33,835 bases of DNA, from contig NZ_RQYT01000033.1 of assembly GCF_003932785.1 (NCBI RefSeq), forward strand, positions 1 to 33,835, in the 5' to 3' direction. The DNA comes from Arachnia propionica. GTDB taxonomy: Bacteria > Actinomycetota > Actinomycetes > Propionibacteriales > Propionibacteriaceae. The translations under genes were made by a program, and so were the position numbers. Of this stretch, positions 16,450 to 23,978 are shown one piece after another (position 1 is the first letter of the stretch; each line of letters begins with the position of its first letter). The notes under the pieces are model-generated. The model did no database searches, was not told where the DNA came from, and saw nothing but the letters and a program-made list of their open reading frames with translations.

Positions 16450-19400
16450 TCACAGCCGCTGACTGACGACCGTCGAGATGCCGTCGCCGCGCATCGTGAC
16501 CCCGTAGAGGGTGTCCGCGATCTCCATGGTCCGTTTCTGATGGGTGATGACGAGCAGCTGCGAGTTCTCCCGCAGTTCCTCGTAGATGCCGAGGAGCCGC
16601 CCCAGGTTGGCGTCGTCGAGGGCCGCCTCCACCTCGTCGAGGATGTAGAACGGGCTGGGTCGGGCGATGAAGAGGCTCACGAGGAAGGCCACCGCCACCA
16701 GCGAGCGCTCACCGCCCGACAGCAGGGACAGCCGTTTCACCTGTTTGCCCGCGGGTCGGGCCTCCACGTCCACCCCCGTCTCGAGCCAGTTCCCGGGCTC
16801 GGTGAGGATGAGTCTGCCCTCGCCGCCCGGGAACAACCGTGAGAAGACCTTCTCGAACGTGGCCTCCACATCCAACCAAGCGGCCCGGAACACCTCCTGG
16901 ACCCGTCGGTCCACGTCGTCGATCAACGCCAGGAGGTCGGCGCGGGTCTGACGCAGGTCCTGGAGCTGCTCCGCCAGGAACGCGTGACGGGTCTTGAGCG
17001 CCTCGAACTCCTCCAGGGCCAGCGGATTGACCTTGCCCAGCGCCGTGAGGGCACGCTCCGCCCGCCGCAGCCTCTTCTCCTGCTCACCCCGGTCATAGTC
17101 GACGGGTTCGGGAATCTCGTCGCCCTCCTGCAGGGCTGACCCGTCCGGCCGTGTCAGCACCGGGACCGGGAGATCCGGCCCGTACTCGGTGAGGAGGACA
17201 TCGGGTTCGAGCCCCAGCTCCGCCATCGCCTTCTCGACGAGCTGCTCGTGACGCATCCGGTGCTCGATCCGCACGAGTTCGTCCCGGTGCGCGCCGCGCA
17301 CCAGTTCCTCCAGGCGCATCCCCGCCTGTCGGCTGCGTTCCCGCGCCGTCGTCGTCGCGGCCTCGGCCTCGGTGCGACGCTCCTCCGCCTCGGCCCGCTG
17401 GTCAGCCGCGCGTTGCAGCACCTGCTCCGCCTCGTCCAGCAACCGGGCCGCAGCAGCATGAACGGCCTCGGCGACGGCGGCCTCACGACGCAGTTCCTCC
17501 GCCTTGGCCGCCGCCTTGGCCCGGGACTGACGCTCCGCGGCCGCGGCCCGCAGCAATCCATCGGCCCGTCCCGCAAGGGCCCGCGCCTGCTCCTCGAGCG
17601 ACCGCAGGGCGAGTCTGGCCTCCATCTCGGCCTGCCTCGCCAGTCGCGCCCTCACGGCCTGCTCGTCACGGGCGGTCGGGTCCGGCTCCTCCAGCTCCTC
17701 CGCGGATGCGGCAGCGACCCGCGTCTCCAGCTCGGCGCGTTGCTCCTCGAGCCCGGCCGCTGCGTGTTCCGCCTCCGCCAGGGCCCGCCCCAACCGTTCG
17801 GCCTCCTTGGTGGCCGCTGCCTGCGTCTGCCGGAACCCGGCGAGGGCATCCGCCACGGCAGCGAGTTCCGCATCCGAGGCGTGGAGGGCGTTCAGCGACG
17901 CCTCGACGGCGGCTTCCAACTCCGTCAGCCGCCCGCGGGCCTGCTCCAGGGCGAAACGGTTCCGATCCCAGTCCGCCCCCAACCCGTCCAGTTCCTCCTC
18001 GGCACGGGCCAACTCGGCGTTGAGGGCCAGCAGGGAGGGCCGCGCCGCCGATCCGCCCTCCACGAGCCAGGCCGCCATCCGATCCCCCTGCCGTGTCACG
18101 GCAATCGCGTCCGGGTCGGCGTCCACCACCCGACGGGCCTCCCCGAGGTCTTCGACGACCACCACCCCGGCCAGGAGCCGCGACAGCAGCCCGCGGACTT
18201 CCTCCGGGGCCACGAGGAGCTCCATCACCGGGGACTCGCGTCCCGGCTCCGCCCCCGCTGCCAGGACCGCGGCCCGGCCGAGATCCTGTTCGTCGAGGTG
18301 CCGGACCGCGGCGACGGCGTCGTCAAGGCCCGCCGCGACAACAGCCTCGGCGGCAGCGCCGAGTCCCGCCGCCACTGCCTGCTCCCAACCCGGCGTCACC
18401 GAGATGAGGTCCCCCAGGCGCCCGAGGACGTCCGGACGCTCGAGCAGATCCGCGGACCCGTCGCGCTGGCTGCTCGCCAGCCGGAGGGCCTCGACGCGGG
18501 CGGTGACCGCAGCACGTTCCCGACCCAGCCGAACCTCCTCCTCCGCGAGGCGGCTCACCTCCGCTGCTTCCGCATCGTGGGCCGTGGAGGCCTCGTCGTG
18601 GGCGGCGTCCAGCTCCGACTCGTCCCTGCCGAGCCCGGACAGGCGCAGTTCCGTCTCCTGGTAGCGGTTGCCGGCCTCCCTTGCCCGGGACAGCACCTCC
18701 TCGCGACGCTCGGCCAGCCGTTCCCGTTCCTCCCGTCCCGCGTCCATCCGCGAACTGATGGAGGCCAGCTGGCCGGCGAGACGGGCCATGCCCTCACGAC
18801 GGTCCGACAGGGCACGCAACGCGGTGGCGTAGGCACGTTCCTCATCCATCTGGGCCTGCTCGGCGGCTCCCCGCTCGGCCGTCGCCTCCTCCAGACGTGT
18901 CCTGGCCTCACGGATCGCCTCTCCCAGCTCCGCCTCACGTTCGCGGATTCCCGCGGCCTCCGCCTCGAGCTGTTCCGGGTCCCGGCTGGAGACGTCGAGC
19001 ATCGGTTGGGCGTCGGCGAAACGCATCCGTTCCGCGGCAACGGTGAGTGTGGAGGCAATGCGCTCCCGCAACGCGGCCGCCGCGTACCAGTGTTCCTGGC
19101 TCGTATCGAAGCTGCGCGAGGCCTGGGTCAGGTCCCGTTCGCATCCCTGTTCAGCCTCGGCGGCCGCCGCGACCTCCGCCTCGGCACGGATCCGCGCCTG
19201 CTCGGCCTCCTTCTCATCCGCCTCGGCCTCAGCCATCATGCGCATCGCCTGGTGGAGGTCGTCGGCGAGCAGCCGTGCCTTGGCGTCGCGCAGCTCGGCC
19301 TGGATCACGGCTGCCCTGCGCGCCGCCTCGGCCTGCCGGCCCAAGGGCTTGAGCTGACGTTGCAGCTCACCGATCAGGTCCTCGAGCCGTTCCAGGTTGG

Positions 19401-19956
19401 CACGGGTCCCCTCCAGCTTCCGTTCCGCCTTCTCCTTGCGCTTGCGGTGCTTGAGCACCCCCGCCGCCTCCTCGATGAAGCCGCGCCGCGACTCCGGGGT
19501 GGCCTGGAGGATCGCGTCGAGCTGCCCCTGCCCGACGATGACGTGCATCTCTCGTCCGATACCTGAGTCGCTGAGCAGTTCGGTGACGTCGAGCAGGCGT
19601 GCCGGGGACCCGTTGATCGAGTACTCCGACCCGCCGCTGCGGAACATCGTCCGGGTGATCGTGACCTCGGCGTAGTCGATGGGCAGGGCCCCGTCGGAGT
19701 TGTCGATGGTGAGTTGCACCTCGGCACGCCCCAGCGGCGCCCGCTTCGCGGTTCCGGCGAAGATGACGTCCTCCATCTTGCCGCCCCGCAGCGACTTCGC
19801 GCCCTGCTCACCCATCACCCAGCTCAACGCGTCGACGACGTTGGACTTTCCGGAACCGTTCGGCCCGACGATGCAGGTGATGCCCGGCTCGAAGTTCAGC
19901 GTGGTGGCCGAGGCGAACGACTTGAATCCCCGCAGCGTCAGCTGCTTGAGGTACAT
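16450..19956 (-). CDS. smc: Chromosome segregation protein SMC
   Basis: This 1168-residue SMC ATPase has the normal length. Walker A, GPNGSGKS, is at residues 31-38, followed by FKSFA..TTLNFEPG-type head sequence and the Q-loop region (IVGQGQLDAILQATPESRRG). Long coiled coils (~165-500 and ~670-1000, rich in Glu/Arg/Ala) flank a hinge at ~510-660. The C-terminal head has the signature LLSGGERSLVAVAFL and Walker B YILDEVEAALDD. With kleisin partners it compacts and separates chromosomes. Its start overlaps the end of the GtrA-family gene by 19 bases, so the two are translationally coupled. Confidence 0.97.
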   Translation of the reverse strand: MYLKQLTLRGFKSFASATTLNFEPGITCIVGPNGSGKSNVVDALSWVMGEQGAKSLRGGKMEDVIFAGTAKRAPLGRAEVQLTIDNSDGALPIDYAEVTITRTMFRSGGSEYSINGSPARLLDVTELLSDSGIGREMHVIVGQGQLDAILQATPESRRGFIEEAAGVLKHRKRKEKAERKLEGTRANLERLEDLIGELQRQLKPLGRQAEAARRAAVIQAELRDAKARLLADDLHQAMRMMAEAEADEKEAEQARIRAEAEVAAAAEAEQGCERDLTQASRSFDTSQEHWYAAAALRERIASTLTVAAERMRFADAQPMLDVSSRDPEQLEAEAAGIREREAELGEAIREARTRLEEATAERGAAEQAQMDEERAYATALRALSDRREGMARLAGQLASISSRMDAGREERERLAERREEVLSRAREAGNRYQETELRLSGLGRDESELDAAHDEASTAHDAEAAEVSRLAEEEVRLGRERAAVTARVEALRLASSQRDGSADLLERPDVLGRLGDLISVTPGWEQAVAAGLGAAAEAVVAAGLDDAVAAVRHLDEQDLGRAAVLAAGAEPGRESPVMELLVAPEEVRGLLSRLLAGVVVVEDLGEARRVVDADPDAIAVTRQGDRMAAWLVEGGSAARPSLLALNAELARAEEELDGLGADWDRNRFALEQARGRLTELEAAVEASLNALHASDAELAAVADALAGFRQTQAAATKEAERLGRALAEAEHAAAGLEEQRAELETRVAAASAEELEEPDPTARDEQAVRARLARQAEMEARLALRSLEEQARALAGRADGLLRAAAAERQSRAKAAAKAEELRREAAVAEAVHAAAARLLDEAEQVLQRAADQRAEAEERRTEAEAATTTARERSRQAGMRLEELVRGAHRDELVRIEHRMRHEQLVEKAMAELGLEPDVLLTEYGPDLPVPVLTRPDGSALQEGDEIPEPVDYDRGEQEKRLRRAERALTALGKVNPLALEEFEALKTRHAFLAEQLQDLRQTRADLLALIDDVDRRVQEVFRAAWLDVEATFEKVFSRLFPGGEGRLILTEPGNWLETGVDVEARPAGKQVKRLSLLSGGERSLVAVAFLVSLFIARPSPFYILDEVEAALDDANLGRLLGIYEELRENSQLLVITHQKRTMEIADTLYGVTMRGDGISTVVSQRL

Positions 19957-20510
19957 GCCTCAACCTTGCTCGGGGTCCTGACCGACCGGAACGTCCAGAA
20001 CTTGTTGACCAGGAAGGAGATCGGGATCGTGGCCGCGATCGAGATGAGGTTCGCCCAGTAGTGCCGGTTCCGGAAACCGGTGGATCCGTCGAGGATGTCC
20101 GTGGGCAGCGCCACCGGGGAGTGCGGGTGCATGAGGGCGGTGATGATGAGCTGGCCCGCGCCCAACGAGACCAGTCCAACCGTCAGGAACGGCCAGTACT
20201 CCTTGAACCAGGTGGCGGAGTTGTGGGACTTGAACGTCCACCACCGGTTCAGCTGAAAGTTGAAGAGGTTGGCCACGAGGAACGCCACCGCGGACATGAC
20301 GTGGTACCACCGGACGTTGAACGGTGTACCGGGGATCGCCGACCACACCCCCTCGCCCTCGGGGACCGCGGCGCTGCCCCACAGGAGGGGGAAGATCTTC
20401 GCGACGAGGATGAGCACGGCCATGTTGACGAAGACACCCGCGCCACCCACGACCGCGAAACGGAGCAACTGGGCCACGGACCCACTGTGGCGGGCCAGCA
20501 GTCGTCTCAT
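19938..20510 (-). CDS. GtrA-family four-helix membrane protein
   Basis: This 190-residue protein starts at ATG 20510, overlapping the mutM stop as ATGA. Four hydrophobic segments and the family signatures are visible: LLRFAVVGGAGVFVNMAV at the start of the first helix, FLVANLFNFQLNRWWTF, and SFLVNKFWTFR near the C-terminus. GtrA proteins are thought to flip or accommodate polyprenyl-linked sugars for wall glycosylation. The second loop (~45-80) is long. Its position between mutM and smc, overlapping both, is unusual. Confidence 0.88.
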   Translation of the reverse strand: MRRLLARHSGSVAQLLRFAVVGGAGVFVNMAVLILVAKIFPLLWGSAAVPEGEGVWSAIPGTPFNVRWYHVMSAVAFLVANLFNFQLNRWWTFKSHNSATWFKEYWPFLTVGLVSLGAGQLIITALMHPHSPVALPTDILDGSTGFRNRHYWANLISIAATIPISFLVNKFWTFRSVRTPSKVEACTSSS

Positions 20511-21355
20511 ACCATGGTCCTGACGTCTCGGGGCAGCGTCTGGCAGCTGGGGCACAGGAAGCTGCTGCGGTTGGTGAACTTCCGCCGGACGATCGGGGTG
20601 GCGCATCGGCGGCAGGGCCGATCCTCCCGCCCGTAGACGTCCAGGCTCCTCTCAAAATACCCCGACTCGCCGTTGACGTTCACGTACAGGTCATCGAAGG
20701 AGGTGCCCCCGGCCGCCAGGGCCTCGTCCATGACCTCCGCCGCGTGGCGGAGCAGCTCCTCCGCCTGGCCCTGCGTCAACAGGTCGGCGGGATGCTCGAA
20801 ATGGAGCCGCGAGCGCCACAGGGACTCGTCGGCGTAGATGTTGCCCACCCCCGAGACCAGCCCCTGGTCGAGCAGCGCCCGCTTGACCGCGCTGCGGCGA
20901 CGCCGCATCGTCGCCACCACCCGGTCGCGGTCGTAGCCGGGGTCGAACGGGTCCGGTGCGATGTGCGGCACCGGGCAGGTCGCGCCGTCACGGACGACCT
21001 CGAGACCGCCGAACATCCGCTGGTCGACGAACCTCAGCTGGCTCCCGTCGTCGAGGTCGAAACGCAGCCGGGTGTTGCGAAGTGCGGGGTCCGCCGGGTC
21101 GTTGATGCGGAACTGACCGCTCATTCCCAGATGGATCACCAGGGCGTCATCGCCCATCACGAGCCACAGGTACTTGCCGCGCCGACGGACATCGTCCACC
21201 AGACGTCCCGTCATCTCGGCGGAGAACCCCTGGGCCCCCTCCGGGTGGGAACGCACGGGACGATCATGATGGATGTGCACCGTCTCGATGCGGCGGCCCG
21301 TCAGATGATGCGCGAGACCCCGCCGCACCACCTCCACCTCCGGAAGCTCAGGCAT
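20507..21355 (-). CDS. mutM: Formamidopyrimidine-DNA glycosylase MutM (Fpg)
   Basis: This 282-residue enzyme removes 8-oxoguanine and formamidopyrimidines and has AP-lyase activity. The start is fixed at ATG 21355 by the invariant MPELPEVEVVRRGL N-terminus (Pro2 nucleophile after Met removal, Glu3). The conserved Lys sits in GRRGKYLW-type sequence (RRRGKYLWL), followed by the helix-two-turn-helix (LLDQGLVSGVGNIYADESLW). A C-terminal zinc finger has Cys pairs in CRRCATPIVRR and FLCPSCQ. It overlaps rnc by 8 bases and the GtrA-family gene by 4, the usual actinobacterial rnc-mutM-smc order. Confidence 0.96.
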   Translation of the reverse strand: MPELPEVEVVRRGLAHHLTGRRIETVHIHHDRPVRSHPEGAQGFSAEMTGRLVDDVRRRGKYLWLVMGDDALVIHLGMSGQFRINDPADPALRNTRLRFDLDDGSQLRFVDQRMFGGLEVVRDGATCPVPHIAPDPFDPGYDRDRVVATMRRRRSAVKRALLDQGLVSGVGNIYADESLWRSRLHFEHPADLLTQGQAEELLRHAAEVMDEALAAGGTSFDDLYVNVNGESGYFERSLDVYGREDRPCRRCATPIVRRKFTNRSSFLCPSCQTLPRDVRTMV

Positions 21356-21989
21356 CGGTACCGAGCTCCCGACAGGCCTGTTCCGCGGCGATCTGCTCGG
21401 CCCGTTTCTTGCTGGTCGCCTCACCCCGTCCGGCGGGGCGTTCATCCACCATGACGACGGCCGTGAAGACCCGCTGATGATCCGGCCCCTCCCCCGTCAC
21501 CTCGTAACGGGGCGGGGCGAACCCCTGGCGGGCACAGTACTCCTGGAGCGCGGTCTTGAAATCCGTGTAATGACCCTCGTGTTGCTTCGCGGCGATCCGT
21601 TCGTCGAGGATCGCATGGACGAACCGGGCGGCGGCCTCGGCACCTGCGCTCAGATGCACGGCCCCGACCACGGCCTCCATGGTGTCCGCGAGGATCGAGG
21701 TCTTCTCGGCTCCCTTGGTGAGGATCTCGCCCTGGCCGAGTTTGATGAGGGGGCCGAGCTCCAGGCCCCGGGCGACCTCCGCCAGGGCGTGGGCACTCAC
21801 GACGGAGGCGCGCAGCTTCGCGAGCTGCCCCTCCGCGAGTTCCGGGAAGCTCGTGAAGATGTGTTCCGTGACGACGATCTGCACCACCGCGTCGCCGAGG
21901 AACTCCAAGCGCTCGTTGCTGGGGATGCGCCCGTTCTCGAAGGCGTAGCTGCGATGAGTGAACGCCAACTCGAGGAGCTGGGGGTCCAC
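21348..21989 (-). CDS. rnc: Ribonuclease III
   Basis: RNase III cleaves double-stranded RNA in rRNA maturation and mRNA control. The signature NERLEFLGDAVV (~residues 24-35) and the second acidic cluster (DTMEAVVGAV) provide the metal site. The double-stranded-RNA-binding domain is at ~145-210 (DFKTALQEYCARQG ... GRGEATSKKRAEQIAAEQA). From GTG 21989 it is 213 residues, slightly short: most relatives have ~10-15 more residues before VDPQLLELAFTHRS. The frame is open upstream to CTG 22031, which overlaps the rpmF stop as CTGA and would add LSRLADVLEELGVR. The true start is therefore uncertain. The GTG sits at the tip of the hairpin at 21969-22010. Confidence 0.95.
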   Translation of the reverse strand: MDPQLLELAFTHRSYAFENGRIPSNERLEFLGDAVVQIVVTEHIFTSFPELAEGQLAKLRASVVSAHALAEVARGLELGPLIKLGQGEILTKGAEKTSILADTMEAVVGAVHLSAGAEAAARFVHAILDERIAAKQHEGHYTDFKTALQEYCARQGFAPPRYEVTGEGPDHQRVFTAVVMVDERPAGRGEATSKKRAEQIAAEQACRELGTDA

Positions 21990-22010
21990 CCGGACCCCCA
22001 GCTCCTCGAG
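21969..22010 (-). promoter_or_regulatory. 19-bp perfect hairpin at the 5' end of rnc
   Basis: CTCGAGGAGCTGGGGGTCC (21969-21987) is the exact reverse complement of 21992-22010, separated by four bases. In the minus-strand mRNA this gives a 19-bp stem with a GGGU tetraloop, and the candidate GTG start 21989-21987 begins in the loop. RNase III genes of Escherichia coli and Streptomyces coelicolor are known to be autoregulated by cleavage of hairpins in their own transcripts, so this is a likely site for such control. It has no T-run and is not a terminator. Confidence 0.7.
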
Positions 22011-22027
22011 TACGTCAGCGAGCCTGC

Positions 22028-22219
22028 TCAGGCCTCGACGACCTGGCGACGGGCCCCCTTGGCACCGTACTGGCCGCAGGACGGGCAGGCGGTGTGGGAC
22101 AGGTGCTGCTCACGGCAGGCGGGGTTCACGCAGGTGACGGTGGGGACGACGGAAGTCTTCCACTGCGCACGACGCGAACGGGTGTTGCTGCGCGACATCT
22201 TGCGCTTGGGAACGGCCAC
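22028..22219 (-). CDS. rpmF: 50S ribosomal protein L32
   Basis: This 63-residue protein has the invariant MAVPKRKMSRSNTRSRRAQW N-terminus. The zinc ribbon (CVNPAC and CPSCG) defines the Cys-containing form of L32. The start is GTG 22219, with GAGGAG 7-9 bases upstream. It follows the DUF177 gene by 24 bases and precedes rnc, the standard yceD-rpmF arrangement. Confidence 0.97.
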   Translation of the reverse strand: MAVPKRKMSRSNTRSRRAQWKTSVVPTVTCVNPACREQHLSHTACPSCGQYGAKGARRQVVEA

Positions 22220-22243
22220 GATCTTCTCCTCGAACGAATATGG

Positions 22244-22792
22244 TCAGTTGTCGCTGCCGAGATCCAGCCCAGCGAGCTTGCCCCACCTCGGGTCAACCCT
22301 GTCGGCATGCCCGTGATCGGGATCCTCGTTGAGGTTGAACCCGCAGTCCTGGCACAGGCCCGGACAGTCGGGGTCGCACAGCGGCGAGAACGGCAACTCC
22401 AGCACCACAGCATCCCGCAGGACCTCCTCGAGGTCGATCGTCTCATCCACGATGAGACTCTCCTCCTCGTCCACCTCCTTGCCGGGGTGGAAGAAGAGTT
22501 CCTGCAGCTCGAAGGAACGCTCTCCCTCGATGGGCTCCAGGCAACGCGAGCATTGGCCGGAGACCTCCGCGAACGCCGTTCCCGTCACCAGCACTCCTTC
22601 GACAACCGCCTCCAACCGGAGGTCGAGGTCAACCTCGGAGTCCTGTGGCACTGAGATCACGTCGTAGCCCAGACCGGCCGGGGCCGGGACACGGAGCTGG
22701 ATCTCCTTCATCACTCCCGGACGCCGACCCAGCTCGAGCACGTCGAGGACCAGGGGTGAACGGCGATCAGGATGACGAGGCGAGGAGCTCAT
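22244..22792 (-). CDS. DUF177 (YceD) family protein
   Basis: This 182-residue protein starts at ATG 22792, with GAAGGGAA about 8 bases upstream; an ATG at 22831 lacks a site. YceD proteins accompany L32 and are linked to 23S rRNA accumulation. The family signatures are VSGQCSRCLEPIEG in the middle, and DETIDLEEVLRDAVVLELPFSPLC leading without a break into DPDCPGLCQDCG, with four C-terminal Cys that may bind metal. The C-terminus ends in DPRWGKLAGLDLG, as expected. It is first in the run DUF177-rpmF-rnc-mutM-gtrA-smc. Confidence 0.94.
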   Translation of the reverse strand: MSSSPRHPDRRSPLVLDVLELGRRPGVMKEIQLRVPAPAGLGYDVISVPQDSEVDLDLRLEAVVEGVLVTGTAFAEVSGQCSRCLEPIEGERSFELQELFFHPGKEVDEEESLIVDETIDLEEVLRDAVVLELPFSPLCDPDCPGLCQDCGFNLNEDPDHGHADRVDPRWGKLAGLDLGSDN

Positions 22793-22843
22793 GGCTGTGT
22801 TCCCTTCGTCGACCGACCATGACTTCGTCATGACCGAGGAACA

Positions 22844-22872
22844 ACTCTACCGTCGCCCGCGGCAATCACCAA
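22844..22872 (-). promoter_or_regulatory. Promoter of the DUF177-rpmF-rnc-mutM-smc operon
   Basis: On the minus strand, TTGGTG (22867-22872) is followed by a 17-base spacer and TAGAGT (22844-22849). Transcription would start near 22837, giving a ~45-base leader to DUF177. No other candidate with both hexamers was seen in this 128-base gap. Confidence 0.62.
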
Positions 22873-22920
22873 AAAGGGACGAGGAACATCGCGGCCGCGC
22901 CGCGCACCCGCATCATGTCG

Positions 22921-23403
22921 CTAATGATTCCGATTGTCAATTCTCTGCCACGTCTCCACCACGCAGGCCGGCACGTGGGGTGACACGTCGCCGCCGAGTT
23001 TGAGGACCTCACGCACCAGGGTGCTCGACAGGGTCACGTGTCCCACCGATGCGGGCAGCAGCACCGTCTCCAGCCCTGTCATGGAGTGGTTCATGTGGGC
23101 CAGCTGCAGTTCGAAGTCGAAGTCGGCCCCGAAACGCAGGCCCTTGACGACGGTCGAGATCCCTCGGTCCCTGGCGAAGTCGACGAGCAGCCCAGACATC
23201 TCCTCGACGGTCACGCCCGCCAGGTGGGAGGTGGCCTCGCGCACGAGAGCCACCCGATGCTGACCGAAGAGATAGCTGGACTTGAGGCTGTTCACCCCGA
23301 CCGCCACGACCACCTCTCCGAAGATGTCACGGGCACGCGTGATGATGTCGACGTGGCCGTTGGTGATCGGATCGTAGGATCCGGGACACAGCACCGTGGT
23401 CAT
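22921..23403 (-). CDS. coaD: Phosphopantetheine adenylyltransferase
   Basis: This 160-residue enzyme catalyses the fourth step of CoA synthesis, transferring AMP from ATP to 4'-phosphopantetheine. The nucleotidyl-transferase motif is GSYDPITNGHVDII (TNGH at 14-17). Also present are VVKGLRFGADFDFELQLAHMN, the substrate loop of the family, and the C-terminal LSSTLVREVLKLGGDVSPHVP. ATG 23403 overlaps the rsmD stop as ATGA, so the two genes are coupled. The length is normal. Confidence 0.97.
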   Translation of the reverse strand: MTTVLCPGSYDPITNGHVDIITRARDIFGEVVVAVGVNSLKSSYLFGQHRVALVREATSHLAGVTVEEMSGLLVDFARDRGISTVVKGLRFGADFDFELQLAHMNHSMTGLETVLLPASVGHVTLSSTLVREVLKLGGDVSPHVPACVVETWQRIDNRNH

Positions 23404-23978
23404 GATTCCCCTGCCTGTTGAGTTGCTGCGAAGTGGAGCGTCGTCTCACCGTAGTTCCGACGCCAGGTGTCGTCGAGCCCATCCGGCCAAGCCGGGGCCG
23501 GGGATCGTCGGGATCGTTCCACGACCACCAGTGCCCGGGGAGCGAGTACTCCCGGTTCGAAGAGGGGGAGCAGCACCCGGTCGAGCGCAGCCGAGGCCAC
23601 GTCGTACGGGGGATCCACGAAGACGAGATCGAAGGGTCCGGTCGGCAGTTGCCCTTCGACCCGACTCCCCTGCACCTCCACGACCAGCCGGGCCCTGCGG
23701 GCATTCGCGCGGATGACGTCGGCGGTGTGGGAGTCCACGGCGACGACGCGGCGCGCACCACGGCTCGCGGCCTCCAGGGCCACGGCACCCGTCCCGGCGT
23801 AGAGATCGAGGACATCGATCCCTTCCAGGTGATGCTCCGCGGACAGTTCGGCGGTGCCGAACCAGGTCGCCAAGGTGGAGAACAGGGCTTCGCGCACCCG
23901 GTCACTGGTGGGTCGGGTGCCGCTGCGTGGCGCCGAGAGCCGCACCCCCTTGGCCCGGCCCGCGATGACCCGGGTCAC
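23400..23978 (-). CDS. rsmD: 16S rRNA (guanine966-N2)-methyltransferase RsmD
   Basis: This 192-residue protein uses GTG 23978, which overlaps the recG stop as GTGA, has GGAG upstream and gives the normal N-terminus TRVIAGRAKGVRL. Starts further upstream would lie deep in recG. It has the SAM-binding motif DVLDLYAGTGAVALEAASRGA, the catalytic motif VFVDPPYD and the family GTRPTSDRVREALFS segment near the N-terminus. It methylates G966 of 16S rRNA. The rsmD-coaD pair is widely conserved. Confidence 0.94.
   Translation of the reverse strand: MTRVIAGRAKGVRLSAPRSGTRPTSDRVREALFSTLATWFGTAELSAEHHLEGIDVLDLYAGTGAVALEAASRGARRVVAVDSHTADVIRANARRARLVVEVQGSRVEGQLPTGPFDLVFVDPPYDVASAALDRVLLPLFEPGVLAPRALVVVERSRRSPAPAWPDGLDDTWRRNYGETTLHFAATQQAGES

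Noticed and set aside
17248-19566. 772-codon plus-strand ORF opposite smc
   Set aside because: It is a shadow of the SMC coiled coil on the other strand: biased composition, no start site, no recognisable domain.
22873-22920. Terminator after coaD formed by the GC-rich CGCGGC/GCCGCG repeat and a later T-run
   Set aside because: The stem and the T-run are separated by ~18 bases, too far for a normal intrinsic terminator.
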